64,000 nt of DNA, from contig NW_026947485.1 of assembly GCF_034190915.1 (NCBI RefSeq), positions 129,763,337 through 129,827,336 of the forward strand. The letters are read 5' to 3'. Source of the stretch: Cavia porcellus. Lineage: Eukaryota > Chordata > Mammalia > Rodentia > Caviidae. Positions 1 to 12,079 of this stretch are shown here, piece by piece (within the stretch, counting starts at the first letter, position 1; every line of letters begins with the position of its first letter). The translations under genes were made by a program, and so were the position numbers. The notes beneath the pieces are model-generated. The model saw only the letters and a program-made list of their open reading frames with translations. It was not told where the DNA came from and did not search any database.

Positions 1-1345
1 GTTTCCAAATTTAACTATTACAAGTTGTGCTGCTATAAACATGGCTGCACATACCTTGCAGTGGTATGATGTTTTTGATTCTTCTGGGAAGATACCCAGA
101 AGGGAAATAGCTCAGTTGAATGGGACCTCTAATTCTAGCTTTCTTAGGAATCTCCGTACTGATTTCCACAGTGGTTGCGTGAGTCAGCATTCCCACCAAC
201 AGTGGAGAAGGGTTCCTTTTTCCCCACATCCCCTCCAGGACTTATTATTGGTTGATTTCTTGATGATAGCCACTGTTTCTGGGGTGAGATGGAATCTCAG
301 TGTTGTTTTAATTTGCATTTCTTGAATGACCTATGTCGTTGAACATTTTTCATATACTTGTTTGCCGTTTGTGTTTTTTTATCCGAGAAGTACATATTCA
401 TCACAGATGCCCATTTGTGAATTGCATCTTTGAATTTGGGGTGCTGATTTTTTCCACTTTATTGTTCTAGATAGAAGTCTTTTATCTCGGGGCAACTGGC
501 TAAAATTTTTTTGCACTATTTGGTTTATCTTTTCACTTTGTTGGTGATTTTTTTTGATGTGCAAAAAGTTTTCAATAAGATGAGAAGCAGTTGTTGATTA
601 TTTGAATTATTTCCTGGGTAGTCTGGGTTTTGTTCATGAACACTGCCTACACTATGTCTTCCAAGATTTCTACCTACTTTCTGTTCTAATAGATTTAGTG
701 TTTCTGTTTTAATATTTAGTTAGGTCATAGATCCATTTTGACTTTAGTTTAGTACATTGTGATAGACACAGTTCTGTCTTTGGCATGCAGAGAGCCAGTT
801 TTTCCAGCAGCATTTATGAAAGAGCAGTTTTTTTCTAGTGAATGTTTGGCCCCTTTGTCAGAGACAAGGTAGTTGAGTGTGTTTGTGGTTGTGTCTGTAT
901 CTTCAGATCTGTTCCACTGATCCTCAGGCCTTTTTTTTTTTTTTTTTTGTCCTTTTCATTTTTATCAGTACCGGGGATCGAACTCACGACCTTCTGCTTG
1001 CAAGGCAGGTGCTTATGCCGCTGAGCTAAACCCCCAGCTCCCAATCCTCAGGTCTTTTTGTTGTTGTTTTTGTTTTTCTACTGCCATGCTGACTTTACTA
1101 TGGTAGCTTTGTAGTATAATTTCACATCAGGGATTATGAAGCTCCTTGCCTTGCCTTTGTTACCCAGAATTTCTTTTACTACTCTAGGTTTCTCCTGTTT
1201 CCAAATCAATTTTAGGAATGTTTTCTTAAGTTTTGTGAGATATTCCAATAGTATTTTGATTAGAATTGCTTCAAATCTGTATAACAGTTTTGGGTATATA
1301 ACAATTTTCCTATCCAAGAGCAAGAAATACCTTTCCATTTTCTAA
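1..1345 (-). mobile_element. L1 LINE fragment, ORF2 C-terminal part, antisense
   Basis: The minus strand at 1078-1338 translates to a recognisable stretch of L1 ORF2p: segments such as LTKLKKTFLKLIWK and PDVKLYYKATIVKSAW match the conserved region downstream of the reverse transcriptase. Positions 1-900 read on the + strand like the reverse complement of the distal ORF2 end (for example the 'ctgctataaacatggctgcacat' region and 'agatacccagaagg'). The copy is 5'-truncated, carries stops and frameshifts, and is split by a SINE at 929-1043. It lies in an SLF1 intron and cannot move. Confidence 0.85.
929..1043 (-). mobile_element. tRNA-derived ID-like SINE inserted in L1
   Basis: The minus strand reads a tRNA-like head with A box (TTTAGCTCAGCGG), B box (GAGTTCGATCC) and an A-rich tail, seen as a T run at 931-948. 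The 9-base direct repeat atcctcagg at 920-928 and 1044-1052 is a clean target-site duplication, so it inserted into the older L1. It lacks the CpG-rich left-arm structure of B1. Confidence 0.9.
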
Positions 1346-1710
1346 TAAATCATAGTTAATATGCTTTGTGTGATTCTTCTTTCAGGAACTTACACAATGT
1401 TTCTTTTTGGCATGATGCGGCAACAAAAGCTGTTTTCTCTGTGATCTGCAATGTTTTCTGTCATCTACTAATCAACTCCTAATTTGGTTTGTGGATATCT
1501 TCATTTTTTTTAGTTTCTGATTTATACATAGTAATGCTGTCTTCTCTTTCATGTTTGATTCATCGTCCTAACGGTTAGTTAAGTAATATTTTACAGTATT
1601 TAAAGATAGTAAATGTAGTAATTAGGGTGGAGGGTTCTGGTGTTGAACATTTGTGAAGTCTCTTCTGTATAAGTTCTTAGGTAGCTTGTCTTCAGATGTT
1701 TCCTGAAATA

Positions 1711-1810
1711 GGGGCTGGAGGTTTAGCTCAGTGGCATAAGCACCTGCCTTGCAAGTGCAAAGTCATGAGTTTGATCCTTGGTACCAAGCAAACAAACAAA
1801 AAAAGTTAGA
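1711..1810 (+). mobile_element. tRNA-derived ID-like SINE
   Basis: Begins GGGGCTGGAGG, then A box TTTAGCTCAGTGG, B box GAGTTTGATCC and a GGTACCAAGCAAACAAAC tail. A 15-base imperfect target-site duplication flanks it (gatgtttcctgaaat at 1695-1709, gatatttcctgaaat at 1811-1825). Confidence 0.9.
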
Positions 1811-1937
1811 GATATTTCCTGAAATCATTGTTTCTCATCTACTATTTAAATTCAGATTAAACTTACATTACATTTTCACTTCATATCCTTTGTTGGTTGT
1901 GTATATGTTTGATTTTGATTGGGTTTTTTGTTTGTTT

Positions 1938-1939
<2 letters not shown>

Positions 1940-1968
<29 letters not shown>
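1940..1968. repeat. (TG)n microsatellite
   Basis: Uninterrupted TG dinucleotide run in the upstream SLF1 intron. It is probably polymorphic in length. Confidence 0.9.
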
Positions 1969-1972
<4 letters not shown>

Positions 1973-3984
1973 GCAGTATTCTAGATAGGTCTTTTTATTA
2001 TTTTAACTTATTGGCTCTCTTTAGTTGTGCCTATATGTTGTTAAAACATGATAGCTTTATTTGTAACTTTCATATTTTTCATAGTTCCGCTATGACCTGT
2101 TTTTATTTTCTAGTACCAGGATTTTCTTTGTTTTTGAAAGTGGCAGTAACTGTTATTTTACAGTCTATATCTGGTTATTTCAGTGTCTGAAGTTTTGGTA
2201 GGTCTGTTTCTATTGTTGTTCCTCGTATTTCCTTCTCTTGTGTTTCCTATTTTATCTTACATCTTTTGTTTTCTTTTGGGCTCATTACCACTTGCTGTGT
2301 CTATAAACTGCATTGGAAAGATTATTTGTAGAAACTGTAGCAGGGACCTAAGAGTCCTCTTCTAGTTAGAATTTCTGTCTACTTCCCCTGGATGCCTGTG
2401 TACACTACCAGTCAAGGACTGACATAGCCCAGTCACTGTGTCTGAGGGGTCCAAATAGTCCAAGGGAAGCCAGAGGCTACAGAGAATAGGGTTTCGCTTT
2501 GAGTCACTCTTACTCTTAGGGTGAAGCCTTTCAGCTTCTTGGCTTATGGAGACGTAGGTCCACTGGCCAATGATGGCAAACCTTTTACAGCTTCCAGTGA
2601 TACAGACATCCACTGCGGCATATGTGCCTTAGATTTGCCACCACTGCTTAAGCTATGACTTTAAAAACAAAACAAAAAAGCTTTTTTTTTTCTAGTTCCA
2701 CAAATCACACTTGTATATCTCAGCTTCTTGGTTTATTTTTATGAATGCGTGTTTGTAATCTCTCTCAGCTGTCTTTATTGACTTGAAGAAAGTCCTGAGG
2801 GTAAAGTCCTCTAGCTTTGTCAACCTTGCCTTGGCGTTTACCTTCCTTAAGCTTTGGTCTCATAATTGCTAGTCATTTGTCTCTTTTTTGGCAAGTATTT
2901 TTTACATTTTATCCAATAATGTTGGTTTTCTAAAAATTACCAGAATGCCCGAGCCTTCTGTTCAGAATCATTTATTGTTGGTTTTTAAAAATTATCATTA
3001 AGAAATGTCAGAGGTTGCACCTAGATATAGTTAGACTGCTTTATGATTAAGTGCTCCTATTATGTGACTACCCAGGTGAGTAGACACTTTCCTTTGCATG
3101 TGCCTGATTTTAAAAGAAATATGATGGTGCAAATGTATAGAAATAGAAATACTCATCTGAACTAGAACTATATCATTGCAACTTGGGTATAGTACTTCTC
3201 ATCTGAAGTTTTATAAATTACCATCTGCTTCTTACTTACTTTTTATACAATAGAATCATTTAAGGTAGAAAATATTTCTTCATTATAGAGTATTTCTTTT
3301 TCATCATATGATTTCATAAATGAAATTGCTCACTTATAGCTAAAAATAATGAAAAAATTGACTTTTTCACAATTTTACTGAATCATCAAAGGATAACCGC
3401 AGAAACACTGATAATAGTAACATTTATACATATTTAACTTGAAAATTTTTGTTCAAATTTATAGATAAGAGCAACATATTTGAGAAGCAATCTGCAATAA
3501 ATTGTAGCCTCAGTTGTAATATGAAAACTGGTTTTAAATTTTGCAAATTAATATTTTATTTAACATTTGAATTGCTTAAATTCACTTAAAGTGCTTTTTT
3601 TTTGTATTACCTTTCTGTTAGAATTCATTCTTGTACTTAATTAAATCTTTTTTTGGCAGTTTCCAGTTTAAAGAATTCCATGCATGTTCACAGACATCAT
3701 TTTCCGTACTGTAAAGCATTTGTTTCTTGATTTGCTGAGTTGAAGCATTCAATTTAAGTCATTAGCTAAACAGAAGTCCTCAGTTTATGCTAATATTGTT
3801 TTGTCATAATGTCAATCAGCAAGTATTACAGAGTGACACAATGGCAGTGAATTTCATTGTCATTAATCTGAGAAAGCTTTGGGCTTTCCTTGGCAAAGAG
3901 CAGAGGTGGGCTGTGTCAAGGTTATGGAGGAGGTGCAAATTTTAGTAAGCGTTTGGTGTTAGTCCCACATTTCTTTGAGATGTC

Positions 3985-4190
3985 TTTAAGTGCTGTTTAA
4001 GCATAACCCTACAATTATAGGTAGGAATGGAAGGTAGTTTATATTTAAAGATAAGAAAATTGAGGCTGAAGAGTTTAAGTAACTTATTCAAGGTGTCACA
4101 GCTTGTTAAAAGTACAGGCTTGACTAGAGGCCAAGTGTTTGCAGTAGCACACTTTCTCATGTTCTGAATGCCAGTGTTTAAAACAGGAAG
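3985..4190 (-). mobile_element. MIR SINE remnant
   Basis: The + strand contains the reverse complement of the conserved MIR core: aagaaaattgaggctgaaga, followed by gtaacttattcaaggtgtca. This corresponds to the MIR phrase 'gtgaccttgggcaagttact...ctcagtttcctcatct' on the minus strand. Ancient and diverged. Confidence 0.7.
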
Positions 4191-4849
4191 AGACACAGCG
4201 TAGTGCGTGAGTTATGCGTGCGTCTTTCCAACAGGATAGTTTGTCATGTACGGTGGTGGACATTTTATGGAAATCCCTAACCTGCGAGTCAGAGGGACGA
4301 GTTGCTGTTTGTTCTGCATTGCAGAGTACTGTTTTAGGAAGAGCTCCAAGTTTATTAACTGGAAATTACTGACAGATAATGGTGAACTATGTCTACAGAG
4401 TGTCTGGTAGTAGAGTTTGACGCATTAAAAGGAGTTCTCAGGGAAATGTATGTCATATATGCAAATCATTTTTATCTTTATTTCTTTGTTAAGTTTTAGA
4501 ATATTCATGTTCTTTCAGCTTTAGCAAACATTTCAGTATTCCAAGAAAGTCATTTTTCTTTGGTAATTTATTTGTGCTTTTCCTATAATCCACTTATGAG
4601 CATATGTATCCACCATACTGCAATCTTTTACCAGTGTGTACGTGCAGTGAACAATCCAGGGAGGGCATAGTGTCTTGGCCCTGGGGTCATAGTGAGTCCA
4701 TGTTAAGTCCATGTAAAGCTCAATTTGAAAGAGTCTTTTCACATAGAAATTTACTATTACGGATATTCAGTAATATGCATGTTTGGTTAGTGACACTTAA
4801 ATAAGCATAACTTCGTTAGGATCTTCACTAGGATGGTAAAGAAGATATA

Positions 4850-4990
4850 GGCATGCCAGGCACCGTGATACATGCCTGTCATCCTAGTCCTCGAGGAGTG
4901 CTTACACAGGCTCCCAGCAGGAAGGGAGTGGTGCTGTCACCCACCCACAATTCTGACCAGGTAGCATCAGGCTCTGTGCTGTGGCCCCAG
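4850..4990 (+). mobile_element. Decayed B1/7SL-related SINE
   Basis: The phrase GCCAGGCACCGTGATACATG followed by CCTGTCATCCTAG matches the start of a 7SL-derived monomer. The remainder has diverged beyond confident alignment. Confidence 0.5.
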
Positions 4991-6719
4991 ACCAGAAGAG
5001 AAAAAAGACTTTGCTTCTTTACAGGTTAAGCATGAAGTTTAGAATCCCCTCAGCCCTGCGCTTCAGAATCTTTCCTCGAGATTAGTATGCCCTGCTGGAA
5101 TGTAGTGTGCTGCCTCATAGTGTAATAGGGCACCAGAGGACCTGCACCCGTTCTACTGAGCCTCACTTGAGGTTTTCCTTCCAAAAACACTATTCAGCAA
5201 GGCTGATGTACGTGCTGCTCAACTGTTTGCCTGTGTTCACACAACAAACCAGAAATAGAGCACTTGCCATTGAAATCATTTGTGTAATTGTTCCTGAAGA
5301 AATGATGTCATAATAAGATACTGAATGGACCTGTGAGAAACTGTTTTGTGAAGGGCAGGAGAAACAAACCCATTACTCACTGAGGATTCTTGAACACTAG
5401 GAATTTCTGTGCTGCTAATCCCACATTAGGAATACTGTAGTATCATGGTAGAACTCTACATGGATACCTCTGAAAACCTTTTCACGTGACCTCTACCCAA
5501 CTGTTGGATGATTTTTTTTAAATGTGTACAGCACACCTAGACAGAAATTACTAAGAATATAGAAATTTCAACTAGTTTATAACTACATTTTGAAACAGTG
5601 TTTATGTTTAAAATTCAATATGTGTAGGCTTTTTGTTTCACATGTCATAGTTTATACTGAATTTTGTGACTTAGAAAAATACTTTTTAAACATAGGGTGA
5701 AACACACTAGAAATAAAGTTTTTAACTTTGCTATATTTTATAGAAATTAAGTATTTATTATAAAAATGATAATATAAAATAGTATCATACTTTAAAATCT
5801 GATTAGTACTACTTGAGAAGAAGAAAATTGGGGAGGGGGCTAAATGCCTGGGGGATTATGGGAAGATGAAATCATCCATGTATCTTATATACATATGAAT
5901 ATATCAAATAGAAGCCTATTAGCCCATGCAACTAATATGAAATAGAAAATAAATGGCCATAGGGCTTACCATACGCACATGCACACGTACACACACACAC
6001 AAACTGACCTCTGCACGTCTCCCAGTTATGTATTGTGTAAAATATAATTTGATAATTACAATTTGAATCAGTCTGTTTCTTTATGTAAATTTGCTAATGC
6101 TTTTATTCATCATATTTTTCAAGTCTTTTTTGGAAAATGTCTTTGAGAGAAACGTAAGAGGAAATTCGGTACTTGAATGGTAAAACCAGCAAATGTCTGC
6201 TTTCATAGTCTTACATATTCCTATTAAGAGAAATCACAGAAGCTGGATATTTTCTCATTGTTTTAATGGAATTATCACTTAACTAAATTACTTGACAGCG
6301 TTGGATAAAATTACTTTACCAGTTTGTTGTAAGCTGTTCATATATGTCCCTAGAAGTTTTGTTTCATTAACTACTTTGTCGTATCTGAGTTGAATATCTG
6401 TAATCTGAAATACTATGAAATCCAAAACATTTTATTTATTAACATGATGCCACTTTAGGAGATTCCACATCTGATCACATGATGGGTCAGTCAAACGGTA
6501 GGCACACTAAAAATATTATATAAAATTATCTTCAGGATATGTGTGTAACATAAATATGGAGCAAGAAATGAATTCTGTGTTTGAACTTGGGCCCTATCCC
6601 TGATGTACCTACTTTATATAGTAGATGTATCTATACATATCCATGTATGGATTTATGTAATTACAAAGTCTGCAATCTGAAACTTCTCATCCCAATCTTT
6701 GCAGATAAAGAATACTCAA

Positions 6720-6884
6720 AATAAATGTGTATCTCTAATATATGTATAATATATGTGTGTGTGCACAAATATACACACATATATATACATACATATATAT
6801 GCATATGTAGAGAATAAGTATATGTATGTGTATGTATATATGTATATCTAGAGGGCTAAGAAAAAGAGGGAGGGAGTAGAAAGA

Positions 6885-6932
<48 letters not shown>
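6720..6932. repeat. (TA/TG/CA)n and (GA)n microsatellite cluster
   Basis: An AT/CA-rich alternating tract (about 6735-6852) is followed by a GA dinucleotide run at about 6886-6930. The GA run is homopurine. Both lie roughly 300 bases upstream of an SLF1 exon. Confidence 0.85.
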
Positions 6933-6936
<4 letters not shown>

Positions 6937-7070
6937 TGGGTGGATAGACCTAATAGAGTTAAGGAGGGAGTTAATTTGGTAGGATTCTTAAGAATATCTC
7001 AGCGTTTGCATACCCTGTGTTTGTAAGTAGCCAAGGATGGTCTCTCAAAACAGAGTTAAAAATAAAGACA

Positions 7071-7148
7071 TTGCAAGCAGGCAGTCGTGAGTTCGATCCC
7101 TGGTACCGATAAAAAACGAAAAAGACAAAAAAAAAAAATTAAAAAAAA
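7071..7148 (+). mobile_element. 5'-truncated ID-like SINE
   Basis: Starts within the tRNA-like body (TTGCAAGCAGGCAGTC), keeps the B box GAGTTCGATCC and the tail GGTACCGATAAAAAACG, and lacks the A box. It is bracketed by the direct repeat aataaagaca (near 7061-7070 and 7150-7158). It ends about 60 bases from an SLF1 splice acceptor. Confidence 0.85.
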
Positions 7149-7210
7149 AATAAAGACAAAAATTCTATATTCTGATGTATTTTAGCAATATTTTTCCATC
7201 TTAATGTTAG

Positions 7211-7358
7211 GTCTTCAAACATGAACTGGCTTACTTACTGACTGGAATTCTTGGAGCAGCGGTAGATTATTGGATCTTCCTTGGTCTTAAGATGGGTAGA
7301 AACGTGATGCGACACTTGTCCGATGACTTGGGAAGTTACATTTCCCTTTCATGTGACG
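7211..7358 (+). CDS. SLF1: SLF1 coding exon (first one in window)
   Basis: SLF1 (ANKRD32) is a scaffold that, with SLF2, links RAD18 to the SMC5-SMC6 complex at damaged or stalled replication forks. This 148-base exon follows an acceptor ending 'aatgttag' and ends at the donor g|gtaagt. It reads in frame as VFKHELAYLLTGILG...SYISLSCD, 49 codons plus one base (phase 0 in, phase 1 out). The encoded segment, rich in Leu and aromatic residues, lies in the middle of the protein between the BRCT domains (outside the window) and the ankyrin repeats. The gene assignment comes from the joined 453-residue product. Confidence 0.88.
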
Positions 7359-9364
7359 GTAAGTGTGTCTGTTATGGTTTTTTTAGACCCATTCAAGAAA
7401 TTAGTTTTAAGTTTCCATAAAATAGTCTCTAATCTTTACCATATATCCATAAGAAGCTTTTCCTAAAATAATATAGATACATACACAAAAACATACACAT
7501 TCATGGACAATAATAAAGGAAAATAAAAATTAACAATAACATGCCCACTACTGTTAACTTCTAATGTTATTTCACTTGTGAACACTAAGCATTTTCATGT
7601 AGTTGAGCTCATATTATATATATGCAGTTTTGTATTATTTTCCTGAACTCATTACAGAAGTCTACCTCCCTTATATATTATACATTCTCCAAAAATATTT
7701 TGATGGTTTTATGAAAATCAAATAGTAGTATGGAAAATACTACCTAGAAACAAATTATTATATAGTTGCATATAATATTAATGTTTTAATCTTATAACTA
7801 AAAATTACAACTAATTATCCTATACAGTAGACAGATTTTAAATCAGTTATTCCCATTCTGTAGATTCATTTTTTAAGAGATATAGATTCATTTTTTTGTG
7901 TGTGTATGGTTTTTAGAGTCATAAATGTTAAAGACTATTTTCAGTACTTGTCTTTGTATCATTCAAATTGAGTAGAAAGCATTATCTGTCTGACTTATTT
8001 GTGCTGTATGAACAATTCCTAGATCTTTTCCTTTTTTGAACACTTAATGGTATTAAGAAATAAAATTCACTGAATCATATTTGTTGTTAAAACCTCTCAG
8101 ACATTCCTGTACCTGTTGCTGAATAACTTTTGTTAGTATAAAAAACAAAACCTGCTATTTTTCGTTTTTTCTAAATTCTGGGGCTCTAACAAATGTGCAT
8201 GGACCAAGCAAGCAGAAATAATTTTTATGCCTAAGTGTCTCACTCTTTCTCCTCTTCCATCTACTTTAATTTCTGAAATTTTCTAACTTGAGAGGATTAT
8301 TGTTTAAGCTGTGTGATGACACAGCTCTCTTTTACAGCCCTCAGCCTTATGAAAACTCCTGCCTGGTTCTTTCGCATCTCCTGACTGAGAGAGGCTTCCA
8401 TAAGCCTAAGTACATTTCCTCTTTTAGAAGCTGTTGACTTCCTGTCTCCTTTCTCTCTTTCTTTTTTATTTATATTTTGGTTTGTTTGTTTTTGTAACCC
8501 CCAATTCTTAAAAGGAACATGTTTAAACCAGATAAGCTTTTTGTGGCCTTCTATATAGAAGAAGGTTTATATGTATTGTGAATATTTTAGACTACCAAGT
8601 GGAAGGATATTCAGTCTTCCTGCACATGTGTTTCAGTACATTTTGGATAAAGAAAAATTCTTGAATTTGCTGTCAATCACAAGAATACATTGAAGACAGA
8701 TTTCAGAATAGGAATCCAGGTTGTAACTGGCTTTGGGATTTATTTGATGGTGCCCTCTGCAAAGCGAGGTCTGTTTTATACTACCAAAGTTGGGAGATTC
8801 TTATCTAAAGCATTTTTATCTCCTTTCTTCTTTTTTCTCGTTCATTGAGCTGAGGAGGTGATTGCTGTTGCTTTTGTGGCCTGGCTGTCTTTTGTTGAGT
8901 GACTTTTTAACATTTCCTAGCTCAAATTCAATCTTCCTTTAGAACCTTTATCATTTCTCTCCCACCATTCCTACCAGGTTTTCTTTCTTTCCTTTTTTTT
9001 TTTTTCTCCTCTTCACAAACTCCAGATTCTGTCATTGTTTGCTACAATAAGAATTACTTATTTGGCTCGCAGAATTCCTTGTTTTCATTTTATAATGGAA
9101 CCTCATTGAGTTTGGGGACCCAGGACAGGATTAGGTGATAGGTTGTTTCCATTGTGTAGTTTCAGTTCTTCAAAGAAACGTAATTTACTTTCTAGATTAG
9201 CCATAGGCGTGAAGTAATGAGCCTTACTGATGAGTTCTGTGTACTGTGCCTCAGCCTCAGTGCTTTCTGTACTCATGTTCTGAAGTTCCCTTTATTCTGA
9301 AGCAGGACATTGTGACCCCGTGATCAGTTTTGTGCTTAGTTTTCACACGCCAACTTTGATTTTA

Positions 9365-9446
9365 TTTTGTTTTTAGTGCCACTGGGGATTGAACCCTGTG
9401 TCTTTTGCACTGAGCTACGTCCCTAGCCTATTATTATTGTTGTTAC

Positions 9447-9483
<37 letters not shown>

Positions 9484-9606
9484 GTCATTCTGGGAAAGGA
9501 TATCAGTGAGCTGCCCGTGTTGAGTTTGGTCCATTATCCTCCTGCCTCAGCCTCCCAGGGTGCTGGGATTATAGATAGGCATGTGCCACGATACACAGCT
9601 TCACAT
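9365..9606 (-). mobile_element. B4-type SINE (ID + B1 composite) with internal (ATT)n
   Basis: On the + strand the reverse-complemented ID half (GGGGATTGAACCC ... TGAGCTACGTCCC) is followed by an ATT tract (9429-9484) and then the antisense B1 half (CCTGCCTCAGCCTCCCAG, GCTGGGATTATAG). That order is the B4 layout. The trinucleotide repeat has grown inside the A-rich linker between the halves. Confidence 0.85.
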
Positions 9607-10449
9607 GAAAAATGTAAGTCCCAGAAGTGTGAACCTTTGATTCTTTTGAGCTAAAACGTACCTTTAATGGTACCGTTGCAATCCTGTCAACACAATGGCA
9701 AGGCTCTGGTTTGATCACACCAATTTAAGTATTAATAACTAATACTTATTTAAGTATTAATTTAAAACTGGAGCTGAGCTTATTCGAATAGTTTTAAGGC
9801 TTTCCTTACTCTTCTCAAAACACACATGCATATTTGGTTCTTAGGTTTCATATTAGCCATAGCTGGGCTATCTAAAAATTTCTAACAAGTATTTTAAAAC
9901 TGGTTCAAATTAATATTTTACTAGTTTTTTTGCTATTAATAAAGCTTGGTTTAACCTGGTCAAAAGACAGAAGTCAAGTGAGTACTTTAACCTTAAGAAA
10001 GCAGTGCCTTTTTTCTAGCTGATAAGCACAATAAAAAAGCAATTTGTTTATTCTAGTTGAATACCATACTTACTCTGCAAATGAACTAGTTTTTCTAATA
10101 ATGACCTTTTATTTATATTCCTATACAGAAATTGAAAAGCCACCGTTAATGACATCTGTTTTCTTTTCTCTGGATATTCCCACATGTGGTTTTCTTTTCA
10201 CTTTTTAACATGTGTCTGCACAGTTCTTTAGCTATCTGAGCTCTCTCTAATTCATTAGGAGAGGTCTTGTGGTCTAGCTGTTCTGTTCTTTCTACCTGCA
10301 GTTGAAGGTACTGATCTCTGCTCATATTTAAATCCATATTTAAATCTAATGCTTTCTGAAAAGTGAGGTATATTTCACAAGGCAACTAAAGCCCTTTTGT
10401 TTTTTCTTTTTGTTATGTGTTGTGTTGCATTGTTTTGTTTTGTTTTCAG

Positions 10450-10627
10450 AGGGGTGATAATGGGGGTCAAACCCAGGGGTGCAGTACCACTGAGGTATAT
10501 CCCCAGTCCCTTTTGTTTTTCATTTGGTACAATATCTCAGTAAGTTGCTCAGTTGCCCAGCTTGGGCTTGAACTTGCAATCCTTTTGATGCTGGGATCAC
10601 AGGCTGCACCTCTACACCTGACCAAAA
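10450..10627 (-). mobile_element. B4-type SINE, antisense
   Basis: Contains GGGTCAAACCCAGGG and CACTGAGGTATATCCCCAG (ID half), then a B1 half with GTTGCCCAGCTTGGGCTTG and GCTGGGATCACAGG. Diverged, with no clear target-site duplication. Confidence 0.8.
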
Positions 10628-11541
10628 TGCTTCCTTCTTTCCATCCAGTCTTATATCCACCAGTTCCATATGGACACCACGCTCTTTTCTTTCTAAACAC
10701 TTGAGACAGAAAAAGCTTCTTTAAAGCCATACAGTCTGAAATTTATTTTAATGCCTAATTGAAATCCTGATTATTGTCTTAAACTATTAGTTAGCAACTT
10801 TTTTTTAATGTAAAGTACAAGATCGATAGCATTTCTGGCTCTGAAGCCCTGTGTTCGCTTTCCCAGCTCCTCTGCAGTTGTGATAAGAAAGCAGCCGTGC
10901 GTGGTACATAAACAAATGAGCGTGGCTGGGAGCCAGGAAAACTTTGTTCATACAAGCAGCAAGCTGTAGTTTACTAATCCTTGGCAACTAATTTTTTCTG
11001 CTGTTTCAGTGGGAAAGAAAACATACCATTAAAATTTATTACATTTTTTATAACTTGAGAACATTAATAAAACTCCTTTGGCCTAAGATAATATCATTAT
11101 CTTTCTCAGATACTTTTTCTAAACTTTTATTCAATTTTGCTTTTTCATCTATTTTAATCTCTTTCCATCCTTCAGATGTCTTCCATAAATATACATCTTT
11201 GTATTTTTACTGATTGTCTCAGTAAAAATCTTTGTATTCTTATTATTCATCCAACAAATTGATACTGGCATTCTACGCATCAGCTTAGATACGTCATATA
11301 TGTAGTAAAGTTAGAACATGAAACGTAGTGTTTGCTCCTTTGGAACTTTCAGTGAGAGAGGCAGTCTATAATTAAGTTAATGTATCATTATGCATCTTTG
11401 AAGCATAGTACTCTGCACAAGAAAACTAGGTGCTGAGATTAGAAACTGACTTTCTAGTGAGTGGTTATGGGATGCAGGGCAAGCAGAAGTTTGGCAGAGT
11501 CATGGGACAGTATTCCAGTCACAAGACATGGACCAAAGCTC

Positions 11542-11614
11542 AAAGGAAGAAAGGAAGGAGGAAAGAAGGAAGAAAGAAAGGAAAGAAAGAAGCAAGGAAG
11601 GAAGGAAGAAGCGG
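11542..11614. repeat. (GGAA/GAAA)n polypurine tract
   Basis: Almost uninterrupted purine run of GGAA, GAAA and GAAG units in an SLF1 intron, broken by a single C. Short reading frames across it (Lys/Arg/Glu-rich) are artefacts of the repeat. Confidence 0.85.
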
Positions 11615-11993
11615 GTTTCTGTGGGGCCTCTTGGCAGCTTTCTAAAAGATTGTCCTGGATTGGCTTTCTATAATGACTTACTGATATCTGCCACTCATTC
11701 ATTCATCTGTCAAGTACTAAATGTATTTTCTGTAGTGGCATACATTTTCTGAGGGCTAGAAAAATGACTCTGTTCTTGAAAGTCTTACAGAAGGGTCAAA
11801 TGTTGCATGTTCTTGTGTCCATCTTTTATTTATCATTACCTGGTAATGTGTAGATCCATTTTTGGTATGCATTTCTAGGCCTTTTCTTAGGTGAGTAATC
11901 TATGATAAGTTCCATTGTGCGATTATCTCCTGCAAATTCTGCAGTACATGCCATCTCTGCTTTGCTTCTGCCTATGTTAAAAAGTCAATTCAT

Positions 11994-12079
11994 GGGTTGG
12001 GGATTTAGCTCAGCGGCTCAAGTGCTTGCCTGATAAGTGCAAGGTCGTGAGTTCAGTCTCTGGTACCAAAAATTAAAAC
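11994..12079 (+). mobile_element. ID-like SINE with 14-base target-site duplication
   Basis: Body GGGTTGGGGATTTAGCTCAG ... GAGTTCAGTCTCTGGTACC with an A-rich tail. The duplication aaaagtcaattcat is perfect at 11980-11993 and 12080-12093, so the insertion is relatively recent. Confidence 0.92.

Larger units (their letters stand above)
1346..2960 (-). repeat. Degenerate repeat-derived intron, probably old antisense L1
   Basis: T-rich sequence continuing from the L1 fragment. Phrases around 2090-2350, such as the tract ending 'attatttgtagaaactgtag', resemble antisense segments of old mammalian L1 elements, but the match is weak by eye. A SINE and a (TG)n tract are inserted in it. No SLF1 exon could be supported here. 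Confidence 0.35.
2961..6720. other. SLF1 intronic DNA without recognised exon
   Basis: AT-rich sequence preceding the first recognised SLF1 exon. Apart from a MIR (about 3985-4190), a decayed B1-like piece (about 4850-4990) and a short CA run near 5990, I see nothing definite. An upstream SLF1 exon could still hide here, but none showed a convincing acceptor, reading frame and donor together. Confidence 0.5.

Noticed and set aside
11430..11752. Overlapping Lys/Arg/Glu-rich frames
   Set aside because: They are translations of a GGAA/GAAA microsatellite.
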